From: Actinomadura latina NBRC 106108
GTDB lineage: Bacteria; Actinomycetota; Actinomycetes; Streptosporangiales; Streptosporangiaceae
Direction: 5' to 3'
DNA length: 64,000 nt
NCBI RefSeq assembly: GCF_001552195.1
Contig: NZ_BCQS01000008.1
Location: 124,001 to 188,000 of the forward strand
Below, piece by piece: positions 16,740 through 25,228 of the stretch. The position numbers and the translations under genes were made by a program. The number at the start of each line of letters is the position of its first letter. Position 1 is the first letter of the stretch. Below the pieces are notes generated by a model. That model searched no databases, was not told where the DNA came from, and worked only from the letters and a program-made list of their open reading frames with translations.

Positions 16740-18059
16740 ATGCCCACCCCTCGCAGCAATCTCCGCCGCAGGCGGCTGCTCGCGCCCGTCCTGGCCACGC
16801 TGACGGCGGCCGCGACCCTCACCGCCTGCGGTTCCGGCGACGCCGGCGTCAGCGCCGCGGACGCCAAGACCCAGGCCGGCGACCTCGTCAAGCTCCTCGA
16901 CATCAAGGACGGCACCGACCTCGGCGGCGACGTCACCTTCAAGCTCGGCGCCGCGCTCACCCTCTCCGGCCCGTCCGCCGCCAACGGAGAGTCGATGCGG
17001 AACGCGATGGAGCTGGCGGTCAAGCAGATCAAGGCGGCGGGCGGGCCCACGATCGAGCTGAGCGTCAAGGACATCAAGGGCCCCGACCCCGTCGCCGCGA
17101 AGCAGGCCGCGTCCGAGCTGGCGGCCGAGGGCGTCCCCGCCAAGATCACCTCGATGGGGGACGGTCTCGGCGCGATGCTCGCCGACACCGACAAGAGCAA
17201 GATCCTCAGCCTGGACGGCGTCGGCGGCGCCCAGGTCTTCACCAAGGGCACGCAGTACTTCTACGGCACCCGCGAGGTCGCGCCGTCCGACGCCGCGCCC
17301 GGCGCCCTGGAGTGGTTCAAGAAGGCCCACCCGCAGGGACGGACGGTCGGTCTCGTCGGCGTCGACCTCGGCCCGCTGAACGCGGCGATCCAGGCCGACA
17401 TGAAGGCGAAGATCGAGGCCGCGGGCCTGACCTTCAACGGCCTGTGGGAGACCGTCGCGCCCAGCTCGCAGGACTACGCGAGCATGATCGCGAAGGTCGG
17501 GAAGAACGAGCCGGACCTGCTCTGGGTGGCGTTCGGCGGCGCGGCGCCCGGCGCGTTCGCCGCGCAGGCCAAGAGCGCCGGCATCAAGAGCGAGCTGCTC
17601 GGCATCGAGTTCACGCAGGAGGCGGTCAAGGCGTCCAAGGGCGTCCTCGACTCGGACGGCTTCAAGTTCGCGATGGACTACTTCGACGCGTCCCAGCCGG
17701 CCAACCCGCTCGCAGGGCTCTTCGCCGAGGCGTATGAGAAGGCGTACGGCGAGCCGGCGGACTTCTACGCCGCGAACGCCTACGAGGAGACCCTGATGGT
17801 CTGGGACCTCATCCGCCGTGTCGTGGCGGAGGGCGGGAAGCCGGACGACAGCGCCCAGCTGAAGGCCGCGCTGGAGAAGAACCCGAAGTTCGCGTCGGTC
17901 TACGGCGGTGACGCCACCACGGTCGGCGCCCTCGAAATCGACCTGAAGACGCACGGTGTCGCCAGCCGCCCGATGGGGGTCTTCGAGTACAAGGACGGCA
18001 AGGTCAAGGCGCTCGCGACCTACAACGTCGGCGGCCAGGACCTCCGCCTCGCGCCCTGA
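16740..18059 (+). CDS. ABC importer substrate-binding lipoprotein (LivK-like)
   Basis: Extracellular binding protein of a branched-chain-amino-acid-type (HAAT) importer. 439 residues: lipoprotein signal with lipobox LTAC (Cys30), then a type I periplasmic-binding fold starting VTFKLGAALTLSGPSAANGES (about residues 65-85). Such systems also carry aromatic acids, amides and other carboxylates; here the operators and neighbours suggest the growth substrate of the adjacent catabolic operons. Followed by a GC hairpin and then the permease genes. GGAG lies 7 bp before ATG 16740. Confidence 0.93.
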   Translation: MPTPRSNLRRRRLLAPVLATLTAAATLTACGSGDAGVSAADAKTQAGDLVKLLDIKDGTDLGGDVTFKLGAALTLSGPSAANGESMRNAMELAVKQIKAAGGPTIELSVKDIKGPDPVAAKQAASELAAEGVPAKITSMGDGLGAMLADTDKSKILSLDGVGGAQVFTKGTQYFYGTREVAPSDAAPGALEWFKKAHPQGRTVGLVGVDLGPLNAAIQADMKAKIEAAGLTFNGLWETVAPSSQDYASMIAKVGKNEPDLLWVAFGGAAPGAFAAQAKSAGIKSELLGIEFTQEAVKASKGVLDSDGFKFAMDYFDASQPANPLAGLFAEAYEKAYGEPADFYAANAYEETLMVWDLIRRVVAEGGKPDDSAQLKAALEKNPKFASVYGGDATTVGALEIDLKTHGVASRPMGVFEYKDGKVKALATYNVGGQDLRLAP

Positions 18060-18074
18060 TCCTCCTTCCCTGAC

Positions 18075-18101
18075 GGGGACGGCCCGCGGCGGGCCGTCCC
18101 C
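18075..18101 (+). terminator. Intra-operon hairpin after binding-protein gene
   Basis: GGGGACGGCCCG pairs perfectly with CGGGCCGTCCCC around a CGG loop, 15 bp after the binding-protein stop and 22 bp before the permease start. Probably a partial terminator or mRNA-stabilising hairpin that keeps binding protein in excess over permease. Confidence 0.75.
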
Positions 18102-18123
18102 CTCCCCCGATTTGGGAGGCTCC

Positions 18124-19029
18124 ATGCATGACCTGCTGGACACCGAACTCTGGCAGCTGACCGTCAACGGCCTCGTCCGGGGGGCCTTCTATGCCGCGCT
18201 CGGCGCCGGCCTCGCGCTCGTCATCGGGGTCACGACCCGCTTCCACTTCGCCTACGCGCTCACCTACACCGTCGCGCCCTACGCCGCCTTCTGGGCGATG
18301 GACGGTCTCGGCGTGCCGTTCTGGCCGTCCGTGCTCATCGGCCTGGCCACGGCCGTCGTCGTGAGCATGGTGCTGGAACTCGGCGTCTACGAGCCCGTCG
18401 CGCGCCGCGCCGCCGACCGCGCCATGCTCGCCGTGCTGGTGACGTCGATCGGCGTCGGTACCGCGGGCATCGCGCTGCTCCAGCTCAAGTTCGGGACCGG
18501 CAGCCCGCCGTTCTACGGACCGCGGCCGGAGCGGTTCGACCTCGGCCCGGTGCGCGTCTCCAGCTTCGACGTCGAACAGGTCCTGACCTGCCTGATCCTC
18601 GTCGCCGGGCTCGCGGCGTTCCTGGCGTTCACGCCGATCGGACGGTCGATCAAGGCGGTCCGCAGCAATCCGTGCCTCGCCGCCGTGCTGGGGATCAGCG
18701 TCCGCCGGGTCAACCTCGTCTGCTTCGCCGCCGCGGGGCTCATCTCGGGTGCGTGCGCGCTCTGGTACGGCCTGCTGTACACGGTCCAGCCGACCATGGG
18801 CGACGCGACGGTCATCTACGGATTCGTGGTCGCCTTCCTCGCGGGGACGCGTTCGTCTCCGCTGCGCGCGCTGCCGATCGGCGTCGGACTCGGGCTGATC
18901 GAGCAGTGGGCGTCGAACTGGCTGTCGCTGCAGTGGACGCAGACCGCCGTCTTCATCGTCCTCACCGGCTACCTCGCGTTCCTCGCCGGGAGGAGCCGCC
19001 TCCCCGTCGTGTCGTTGCGGAGGGCCTGA
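18124..19029 (+). CDS. ABC importer permease (LivH-like)
   Basis: Inner-membrane permease of the same importer, 301 residues with about eight hydrophobic helices. Begins MHDLLDTELWQLTVNGLVRGAFYAALGAG as in LivH proteins. ATG 18124 is preceded by GGGAGG. It is followed after 4 bp by the fused permease-ATPase gene, so the two permease halves are co-expressed. Confidence 0.92.
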   Translation: MHDLLDTELWQLTVNGLVRGAFYAALGAGLALVIGVTTRFHFAYALTYTVAPYAAFWAMDGLGVPFWPSVLIGLATAVVVSMVLELGVYEPVARRAADRAMLAVLVTSIGVGTAGIALLQLKFGTGSPPFYGPRPERFDLGPVRVSSFDVEQVLTCLILVAGLAAFLAFTPIGRSIKAVRSNPCLAAVLGISVRRVNLVCFAAAGLISGACALWYGLLYTVQPTMGDATVIYGFVVAFLAGTRSSPLRALPIGVGLGLIEQWASNWLSLQWTQTAVFIVLTGYLAFLAGRSRLPVVSLRRA

Positions 19030-19033
19030 CGCC

Positions 19034-20725
19034 ATGTGGATCAACTATCTGGACCAGGCGCTGCTGCTCGCGGCGCTCGCCGTCAGCGTCAACCTGCTCG
19101 TCGGATACGCCGGGCAGGTCTCCGTCGCGCACGCCGCGTTCGCGGGCGTCGGCGGGTACACCGTCTGCTTCCTCGCCGGCGTGCACGACTGGCCCTACCT
19201 CGCCTCGCTCGCCGTCGCCGTGCTGGCCGCCACCGCGATCGGCGTCGTGATCGGGCTGATCGCGCTCGGGCTCGCCGAGGAGTTCCTCATCCTGATGACG
19301 CTGGCGTTCTCGCTCGGGATCATCGGCGTGTTCGCCACGTTCGACGCGCTCGGCGGCGTCATGGGCATCACCGGCGTGGACGGCCTGCGGCTGTTCGGCG
19401 CCGAGTTGACGACCCCGTCCGACTGGCTGATCCCGTCGGCGGCGGTGCTCGCGCTCGTCTTCGCCGTCTGCCGGCGGCTCGGCGAATCGCCGTACGGCCG
19501 GGTGCTGAAAGGCATCCGGGAGGACGCCGTGGCGACGCGGGCGCTGGGCAAGAACACCTTCGGCTACAAGATCGGCATCTTCGCGATCACCAGCGGGCTG
19601 ACCGGGCTGATCGGCGGCGTCTACTCGGGCTGGCTCGGCCAGGCGACCCCGCCGGCGTTCGGGTTCCCGCTCGCGATGGCGGTGTTCGCGATGGTCATCG
19701 TCGGCGGCAGCGCCAACCTCACCGGCTCCATCGTGGCGGGCGTCGTGCTCACGATGATCGAGCCGGTGCTGCGCGAGGTCCTCGGTGTGCAGAGCACCCA
19801 GGCGGCGCTGCTGCAGGTGGTGCTGTACGGGGCGCTGCTTGTGCTCGTCATGATCGTCCGGCCGCAGGGCCTGTTCCCCGAACGCTCCCGGAAGGTCGCC
19901 GCGCCCGGCTCCGAGCCCCGGGCGCACGCCTCGCCGCGAGCCGAGCGCCCGCCTTACACCGAGGCGGACGTGGTGCTCCGGGCGGAGGGCTTGTCCAAGC
20001 GCTTCGGCGGCATCGTGGCCGCGAAGAACATCGATCTCGAACTGCGGCGCGGCGCGATCACGGCGCTCGTCGGCCCGAACGGCGCAGGCAAGACGACCGC
20101 GTTCAACCTGCTCACCGGAACCGTCGTCCCGGACACGGGTTCGGTGACCCTGAACGGCGCCGAGCTGGTCGGGATGCGTCCGGACCTGATCGTCCGCGCC
20201 GGCCTGGTGCGCACGTTCCAGGACGTCCGGCTGCTCGGCCGACTGACGTGCCTGGAGAACGTCATGCTGGCCGTGCCCGGTCAGCCGGGGGAGCGTCCGG
20301 CCCGCCTCTTCGTCCCCGGCCGCGGCGTTTCCCGCGCGGACCACGACGTCGCCGCGCAGGCGATGGAGTGGCTCGACTTCGTCGGCATGGCCGACCAGGC
20401 CGCGACACCGGCCGACGCCCTCTCCTACGGCCAGTCGAAACTGGTCTCGCTGGCGCGGGCGCTGGCCACCAAGGCCGACGTGCTCCTCCTGGACGAACCG
20501 GCTTCCGGCGTCGACGCGACGTGGGTCGAGACCATGCTCACGATGGTCGCCGCCGTCCGGGACGAAGGCCGCACTGTCTGCCTGGTCGAACACAACCTCG
20601 ACGTCGTCCGCGAACTGGCCGACCACACCTACTTCATGGAACTCGGCGAGATCACCGCGTCCGGCACGCTCGACGAGCTGACCGGCTCCGCCCGCCTCGC
20701 CGAGGCCTACTTCGGTGCCCAATAG
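19034..20725 (+). CDS. Fused ABC importer permease-ATPase (LivM-LivG)
   Basis: 563 residues joining the second permease and first ATPase of a branched-chain-type importer. Residues 1 to about 285 are LivM-like (LLVGYAGQVSVAHAAFAGVGGY near the start, ending VRPQGLFPER). A Pro/Ala/Arg-rich linker (about 290-312) leads to a LivG-like ATPase with Walker A GPNGAGKTT (about 348-356), Q-loop TFQDVRL, signature LSYGQ, Walker B VLLLDEPASG and switch His in VEHNLD. LSYGQ is usual for LivG. RBS GGAGG, ATG 19034. Such fusions exist in actinobacteria but LivM and LivG are more often separate. Confidence 0.92.
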   Translation: MWINYLDQALLLAALAVSVNLLVGYAGQVSVAHAAFAGVGGYTVCFLAGVHDWPYLASLAVAVLAATAIGVVIGLIALGLAEEFLILMTLAFSLGIIGVFATFDALGGVMGITGVDGLRLFGAELTTPSDWLIPSAAVLALVFAVCRRLGESPYGRVLKGIREDAVATRALGKNTFGYKIGIFAITSGLTGLIGGVYSGWLGQATPPAFGFPLAMAVFAMVIVGGSANLTGSIVAGVVLTMIEPVLREVLGVQSTQAALLQVVLYGALLVLVMIVRPQGLFPERSRKVAAPGSEPRAHASPRAERPPYTEADVVLRAEGLSKRFGGIVAAKNIDLELRRGAITALVGPNGAGKTTAFNLLTGTVVPDTGSVTLNGAELVGMRPDLIVRAGLVRTFQDVRLLGRLTCLENVMLAVPGQPGERPARLFVPGRGVSRADHDVAAQAMEWLDFVGMADQAATPADALSYGQSKLVSLARALATKADVLLLDEPASGVDATWVETMLTMVAAVRDEGRTVCLVEHNLDVVRELADHTYFMELGEITASGTLDELTGSARLAEAYFGAQ

Positions 20726-20736
20726 AGAGGACGCAC

Positions 20737-21441
20737 ATGACGCTGCTCGACGTGAGCGACCTGGTCGCCGGCTACGGCCGCAAGGAGGTGCTCCGCGGCG
20801 TCGCCCTCCGCGTCGACGCGGGCGAGATCGTGACCCTGATGGGGCACAACGGCGCGGGCAAGACGACCGCGATCAGGTCGGTGCTCGGCACCGTCCGCCC
20901 GCGCTCCGGGACGGTCCGGATCGCCGGCCGGGACACCACCCGCCGCCCGGTGCGCCATGCCGTGGCGGCAGGCGTCGCGATGATCCCGTCAGAACGGTTC
21001 GTCTTCCCCGACCTCTCGGTGCACGACAACCTGCTGCTCGGCGCCGCCAACGCACCGTCAGGGACCGACACCGGGGAACGGCTCAAGACCGTCAAGGAGC
21101 TGTTCCCGATTCTGGACGAGCGTGAGAAGCAACCGGCCGGCTCGATGTCGGGTGGGCAGCAGCGGATGGTCAGCCTGGGCATGGCGCTGATGGCACGCCC
21201 CAAGCTCCTCCTGCTGGACGAGCCGTCCCTCGGCCTGGCCCCGTCCGTGGTCGAGAGCATGTTCACACTGCTCCGCTCGCTCGCCGACGACGAAGGGCTC
21301 GGCCTCCTGCTGCTCGAACAGAACGTCAAGCAGGCCCTGCAGATCGCCGACCGCGCCTACGTCATGCGCTCCGGCCAGATCATCCTGGAAGAGACCGCAG
21401 CCCAGATGCGCCGACGCACCGACTTTTGGGACCTCTTCTAA
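20737..21441 (+). CDS. ABC importer ATPase (LivF-like)
   Basis: 234-residue ATPase, second nucleotide-binding subunit of the importer. Walker A GHNGAGKTT (about residues 34-42), signature MSGGQQRMVSLGMAL, Walker B LLLLDEPSLGLAP, and EQNVKQAL at the switch region, all typical of LivF. ATG 20737 with AGAGAGG upstream; 11 bp after the fused gene. Last gene of the importer operon, followed by a convergent terminator. Confidence 0.93.
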   Translation: MTLLDVSDLVAGYGRKEVLRGVALRVDAGEIVTLMGHNGAGKTTAIRSVLGTVRPRSGTVRIAGRDTTRRPVRHAVAAGVAMIPSERFVFPDLSVHDNLLLGAANAPSGTDTGERLKTVKELFPILDEREKQPAGSMSGGQQRMVSLGMALMARPKLLLLDEPSLGLAPSVVESMFTLLRSLADDEGLGLLLLEQNVKQALQIADRAYVMRSGQIILEETAAQMRRRTDFWDLF

Positions 21442-21454
21442 GGACGACGGCGAA

Positions 21455-21485
21455 GGCCCCGGGATGGTGGTTCCGTCCCGGGGCC
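21455..21485. terminator. Bidirectional hairpin between convergent operons
   Basis: GGCCCCGGGA pairs perfectly with TCCCGGGGCC over an 11-base loop, between the stop of the importer ATPase gene and the stop of the FAH-family gene on the other strand. Confidence 0.8.
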
Positions 21486-21505
21486 CTGACACGTGTGGGC
21501 GCGCC

Positions 21506-22348
21506 TCAGCTGAAGGTGTGCTCCATTTCGCCGATGCCTTCCACCCAGGTACGCAGCGTCTCCCTGGGTTGCAGGAAGCGCTGGGGGGTGCGGCCGAGGC
21601 CGACGCCGTCGGGGGTGCCGGTGAAGATGACATCGCCGGGGCGCAGGGTGATGACCTCGGACAGCTTCGCGATCGTCTGCGGGATCGAGAAGATCAGCTT
21701 GGACGTGCGGCCGTCCTGCACCGTCTCACCGTCGATCGAGCAGCCCAGCGCCAGGTCGTCGCGGTCGGGGATCTCGTCGAGCGTCACGAGCCAGGGGCCG
21801 ATCGGCGCGAACCCCGGATAGGACTTGGCGAAGCCGAACTGCGGGGCCTCGCCGACGAACTGCAGGATCCGCTCGGAGAGGTCCTGGCCGACCGACAGGC
21901 CGGCGACGTGATCCCATGCTTCGGCGGCGGAGACCTTGTGAGCCGGACGGCCGATGACGGCGACGACCTCGACCTCCCAGTCGGTGTGGCCGCCCTCCGG
22001 TAGGTCGATCTCGCCGTAGGGGCCGGTGATGGACGAGGCGAACTTGGTGAAGACGGGCGGCAAGTCCGTCGGGGGCTTGAAGCCGGTCTCCGCCGCGTGG
22101 TCGGCGTAGTTCAGCCCGATCGCGACGACCTGGGACGGGGTGGGCGACGGTGATCCGAGCCGGGTCTGGTCGATCTCGACGTCCGGCGCCGGGGTGGCGG
22201 TCGTCGCCCACGCGGTGAAGGCGTCCCAGTGGTCGTAGACGCTTTGCGGGTCGGGGCCGAAGCGTCCGCCCGAGGCGGTCGCGATGTCCGCGCCCTTGTC
22301 GTCGGAGAGGACGAGTACGGCCCGGCCCCCGTGGTTGGCGATGCGCAT
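21506..22348 (-). CDS. Fumarylacetoacetate-hydrolase-family enzyme
   Basis: 280 residues of the FAH fold, which hydrolyses, hydrates, isomerises or decarboxylates 2-oxo/enol acids using a divalent metal. Family features: GLNYADHAAETG (about 85-96), PPVFTKFASS, the metal-ligand block DWEVEVVAVIG (about 131-141), and the C-terminal GDVIFTGTPDGVG. It is the last gene of the meta-cleavage operon, 8 bp after a C-C hydrolase gene, so a plausible job is hydration or hydrolysis of the dienoate or oxo-acid released there (inference). ATG 22348 gives the usual MRIANHGG start. Confidence 0.88.
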   Translation of the reverse strand: MRIANHGGRAVLVLSDDKGADIATASGGRFGPDPQSVYDHWDAFTAWATTATPAPDVEIDQTRLGSPSPTPSQVVAIGLNYADHAAETGFKPPTDLPPVFTKFASSITGPYGEIDLPEGGHTDWEVEVVAVIGRPAHKVSAAEAWDHVAGLSVGQDLSERILQFVGEAPQFGFAKSYPGFAPIGPWLVTLDEIPDRDDLALGCSIDGETVQDGRTSKLIFSIPQTIAKLSEVITLRPGDVIFTGTPDGVGLGRTPQRFLQPRETLRTWVEGIGEMEHTFS

Positions 22349-22356
22349 GTACGTCC

Positions 22357-23208
22357 TTAGATGCGGCCGTCGATCAGGCTCACCAGGAGCCGCTCGAAGG
22401 TTTCGGGGTGTTCGATCTGGGTCCAGTGGCCGCACTGCCCGATGACGTAGAGGTCGGCGTTCGGAAGCGTGTCAGCGAAGTATTTGCTGGCGTCGACCGG
22501 GATGATCCGGTCGTCGCGGCCGTGGACGCAGAGCACGTCGTGGGTGATGGGCGCGAGGTCCTCGGGAGTGAAGAAGCGGCGCGTCCCGTTCGGATCGAAG
22601 GACGCCTCGTGCGAACGGCGGACGTCCTCACGGTTCACGTACGCCATGCGTTCGGCCACCACCCGGTCGACCGTGTCGCGCATGGGTTCGAGGTCGTACA
22701 CGAACTCGCTGAGCAATCCCTTGAGGGATTCCGCGCTGGGGCTCGCGTAGAACTCGCGGAGGTGCTTGAGACCGGGGCTGACCGGCATATCCGGTGCGCC
22801 GCCGCTGCCCATCAGCAGGATCTTGCCGATCAGCTGGGGCCGGGCCAGCGTCATCAGCAGGGCGAGCTGGCCGCCCATCGAGTTGCCGACGAGATGGACC
22901 TTCTCCAGGTTCAGCTCGTCCGCCAGCGCCAGCAGCGCCTCGGCGCGCAGCTCGTTGAACGGGCCCATGCCGCGCGGGGCGTCGAGCGGGTGCGAGGAGT
23001 CGCCGAACCCGATCTGGTCGGGCGCCAGGCACCAGTACCGGTCGCCGAGGTCGGCGATGATCCGCTCCCAGTTCGACAACCCGGTCGCGCCGGGGCCGGA
23101 GCCGTGCAGGAACAGCACGGCCTCCGGCCGGCGCTCGCCGGTCTCGTGCAGCCGGAACGTCAGCTCCCCGCCCCGCGCCTTCACGGAGACGTCAGAAGAG
23201 GTGATCAC
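22357..23208 (-). CDS. Meta-cleavage-product alpha/beta hydrolase, copy 1 (HsaD/MhpC-like)
   Basis: 283-residue alpha/beta hydrolase of the C-C bond hydrolase group that splits meta-ring-fission products. Oxyanion block LFLHGSGPGATGLSNWERII (about 32-51), nucleophile Ser in GNSMGG, acid Asp in VHGRDDRIIP and catalytic His in GQCGHWTQIEHP. GTG 23208 overlaps the stop of the upstream monooxygenase gene (GTGA). A second, clearly related copy lies two genes upstream, each directly after an HsaA-like or dioxygenase gene, suggesting two successive or alternative ring-cleavage products. Confidence 0.9.
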   Translation of the reverse strand: MITSSDVSVKARGGELTFRLHETGERRPEAVLFLHGSGPGATGLSNWERIIADLGDRYWCLAPDQIGFGDSSHPLDAPRGMGPFNELRAEALLALADELNLEKVHLVGNSMGGQLALLMTLARPQLIGKILLMGSGGAPDMPVSPGLKHLREFYASPSAESLKGLLSEFVYDLEPMRDTVDRVVAERMAYVNREDVRRSHEASFDPNGTRRFFTPEDLAPITHDVLCVHGRDDRIIPVDASKYFADTLPNADLYVIGQCGHWTQIEHPETFERLLVSLIDGRI

Positions 23209-24380
23209 AGGTGGACCGCCGCGAGGTTCTCGGCGCCGAGGTGCCGGCCGCCCCACGCCTTGGCGAGCGGGTCGTCGAAGAGGAAGGCGTGGCTGCCGGC
23301 CGCCACGGCGTCCTGGAACTTCAGCTGGAGCGGGTGGTCGATGAAGGCGGAGCGGCCCGACGAGACCCGCATCAGCGCCTGGACGGTGTCGACCGCCGCG
23401 TTCGCCGACCGGGCGACGTCCCAGCGCCAGAAGGCGCGCTGCTCCAGGGAGGGGATCTCGCCGCGCTCGGCGTGCTCCATCAGCTCGCCGGCCGTCCGCC
23501 GCACCTTCAGGACGGCGGCGTCGAGCTGCCAGGCCGCCTCCGCGAGGTGGTTCTGCACGACGGGCTCCTCGCGGAGCAGCTGGCCGTAGTTGGTGCGGCG
23601 GCCGCGCGTCTCGGTGACCCACTGGTCGTAGAAGCCGAGGCAGGCGCCGAGCGCCCCCGCGGTGATGATCAGGTTGAAGGTGACCGCCCAGGGCGTCCGG
23701 TACAGCGGCCCGTCGTTCAGCTCCTGGCCGGGCAGCGGGATGCCGAGGCCGTGCGTGTAGTACACGTGCGACTGGCCGCGGTGCTCGGGGACGAAGACGC
23801 CGTCCACGACGATGTCGTTGGAGCCGGTGCCGCGCAGGCCCGCGACGTTCCAGGTCTCCTCGATCCGGTAGTCGCCCTCGTCGAGGATCACCGAGGTGAA
23901 GTCGGGGTACTCGGAGCCGTTCACCTCGCGCCGCCCGGCGATGCCCCCGAGGATGACGCCGGAGCAGATCCCGCTGCCGGACGAGAACGACCAGCGGCCC
24001 GACACCCGGTATCCGCCCGAGACCTTCTCGATCTTGCCGGTCGGGGTGTAGGACGAGGCGATCTTCCGCGCCGGGTCGTCCCCCCAGATCTCCTCCTGCG
24101 TCTGCTCGGGGAACAGGGCGAGCTGCCACGGGTGGACGCCGACGACGGACGCCACCCACCCGGCGGACGCCGAGGCGCGGCCGATCTCGATCACCGTGTC
24201 GGCGTACTCGGCGAGGTGGACCTCGCCGCCGCCCCACCGGGCCGGCTGCAGCGCCCGCAGCACCCCGATCGCGTCGAGCGCCGCGACGGCCTCGGAGGTG
24301 AGCCGCCCCTGCTCCGCGCCCGCAGCGTCGGCGGCGGCGAGGACGGACGCGGCGGCCCGCGCCTTTTCGATCATGCTCAT
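23205..24380 (-). CDS. HsaA-like flavin-dependent monooxygenase, copy 1
   Basis: 391 residues with the acyl-CoA-dehydrogenase fold of group D flavin monooxygenases (HsaA, HpaB-type), which hydroxylate phenols with reduced flavin from a separate reductase. Features: GWVASVVGVHPWQLALFP (about residues 74-91), the substrate/flavin block GRWSFSSGSG, RGTGSNDIVVDGVFVP and the C-terminal SGRSAFIDHPLQLKFQD. The reductase is probably the regulon member at 14725-15225. ATG 24380 overlaps the upstream hydrolase stop. A true acyl-CoA dehydrogenase is less likely given the neighbours. Confidence 0.87.
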   Translation of the reverse strand: MSMIEKARAAASVLAAADAAGAEQGRLTSEAVAALDAIGVLRALQPARWGGGEVHLAEYADTVIEIGRASASAGWVASVVGVHPWQLALFPEQTQEEIWGDDPARKIASSYTPTGKIEKVSGGYRVSGRWSFSSGSGICSGVILGGIAGRREVNGSEYPDFTSVILDEGDYRIEETWNVAGLRGTGSNDIVVDGVFVPEHRGQSHVYYTHGLGIPLPGQELNDGPLYRTPWAVTFNLIITAGALGACLGFYDQWVTETRGRRTNYGQLLREEPVVQNHLAEAAWQLDAAVLKVRRTAGELMEHAERGEIPSLEQRAFWRWDVARSANAAVDTVQALMRVSSGRSAFIDHPLQLKFQDAVAAGSHAFLFDDPLAKAWGGRHLGAENLAAVHL

Positions 24381-25228
24381 GACTCAGTCCCGTTCCCGAC
24401 GAAGGACCGGACGATCGCCTGGAAGCGTCCGGCCTGTTCGATCTGCGTCCAGTGGCCGCACTTGCCGATGACGTAGAGGTCCGCCTGCGGCAGGTGCTCG
24501 GCCAGGTAGTAGCTGCACTCGATCGGCACGATGACGTCCTGGCGGCCGTGCACCACCAGCGCCGGCATGTCGATCTTCGCGAGGTCGTCCGGCGCGAACG
24601 TGAGCATCTCGGGGCCGAACATGGCCCGGTGCCCGGCCTCGATCCCGGGGCGCCGGACCATCGGCATCCGCTCGGCCGCGACCTTCTCCACCGTGTCGCC
24701 GAAGGCGCTCTTGTCGTGGACGAACTGGATGAGCAGATCGGCCATGGCCTCGACGGTCGGATCGTCGAAGTACGTGATCAGTTTGATGAGTTCCGGGGTC
24801 GGCTCAAGACCCGGCATGCCGCCCGAGCCCATCAGCACGATCTTGCCGACCAGGTCGGGCCGGAGCTGGGCGATGCGCAGCGAGTACATCCCGCCCATCG
24901 AGTTGCCGACGAGGACGACCTTCTCCAGGCCCAGCACGTCCACGAGTTCGAGCAGCGCGTCGATGCGGACCTCGGCCTGGGCCGCGAAGCCCTGCGGCTG
25001 CGGGTCCGGCTGACTGGAGTCGCCGAAGCCCAGGATGTCGGGGGCGATGCAGTGGTAGGTGTCGCCGAGCCCCTCGATGACCTCCCGCCAGTTGGACGCG
25101 GCGGTCACGCCCGGCCCGGAGCCGTGCAGGAAGAGCAGGGCGGGCCGGCCGGGGGTGCCGGACTGGTTGACGCGCAGGTGGCGCCCGCCGCCGATCGCGA
25201 CGTCCTCGACCCGGATCGCGGTGGTCAT
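24377..25228 (-). CDS. Meta-cleavage-product alpha/beta hydrolase, copy 2 (HsaD/MhpC-like)
   Basis: 283 residues. Oxyanion block LFLHGSGPGVTAASNWREVI (about 32-51), nucleophile Ser in GNSMGG, Asp in VHGRQDVIVP and His in GKCGHWTQIEQ. Same length and motifs as copy 1, so a paralogue. ATG 25228 overlaps the end of the dioxygenase gene (ATGA). Immediately after the extradiol dioxygenase, it is the natural enzyme for that ring-fission product. Confidence 0.9.
   Translation of the reverse strand: MTTAIRVEDVAIGGGRHLRVNQSGTPGRPALLFLHGSGPGVTAASNWREVIEGLGDTYHCIAPDILGFGDSSQPDPQPQGFAAQAEVRIDALLELVDVLGLEKVVLVGNSMGGMYSLRIAQLRPDLVGKIVLMGSGGMPGLEPTPELIKLITYFDDPTVEAMADLLIQFVHDKSAFGDTVEKVAAERMPMVRRPGIEAGHRAMFGPEMLTFAPDDLAKIDMPALVVHGRQDVIVPIECSYYLAEHLPQADLYVIGKCGHWTQIEQAGRFQAIVRSFVGNGTES

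Noticed and set aside
15543..18167. 874-codon antisense frame over TetR and binding-protein genes
   Set aside because: It crosses two unrelated real genes and a regulatory gap and has no recognisable domain.
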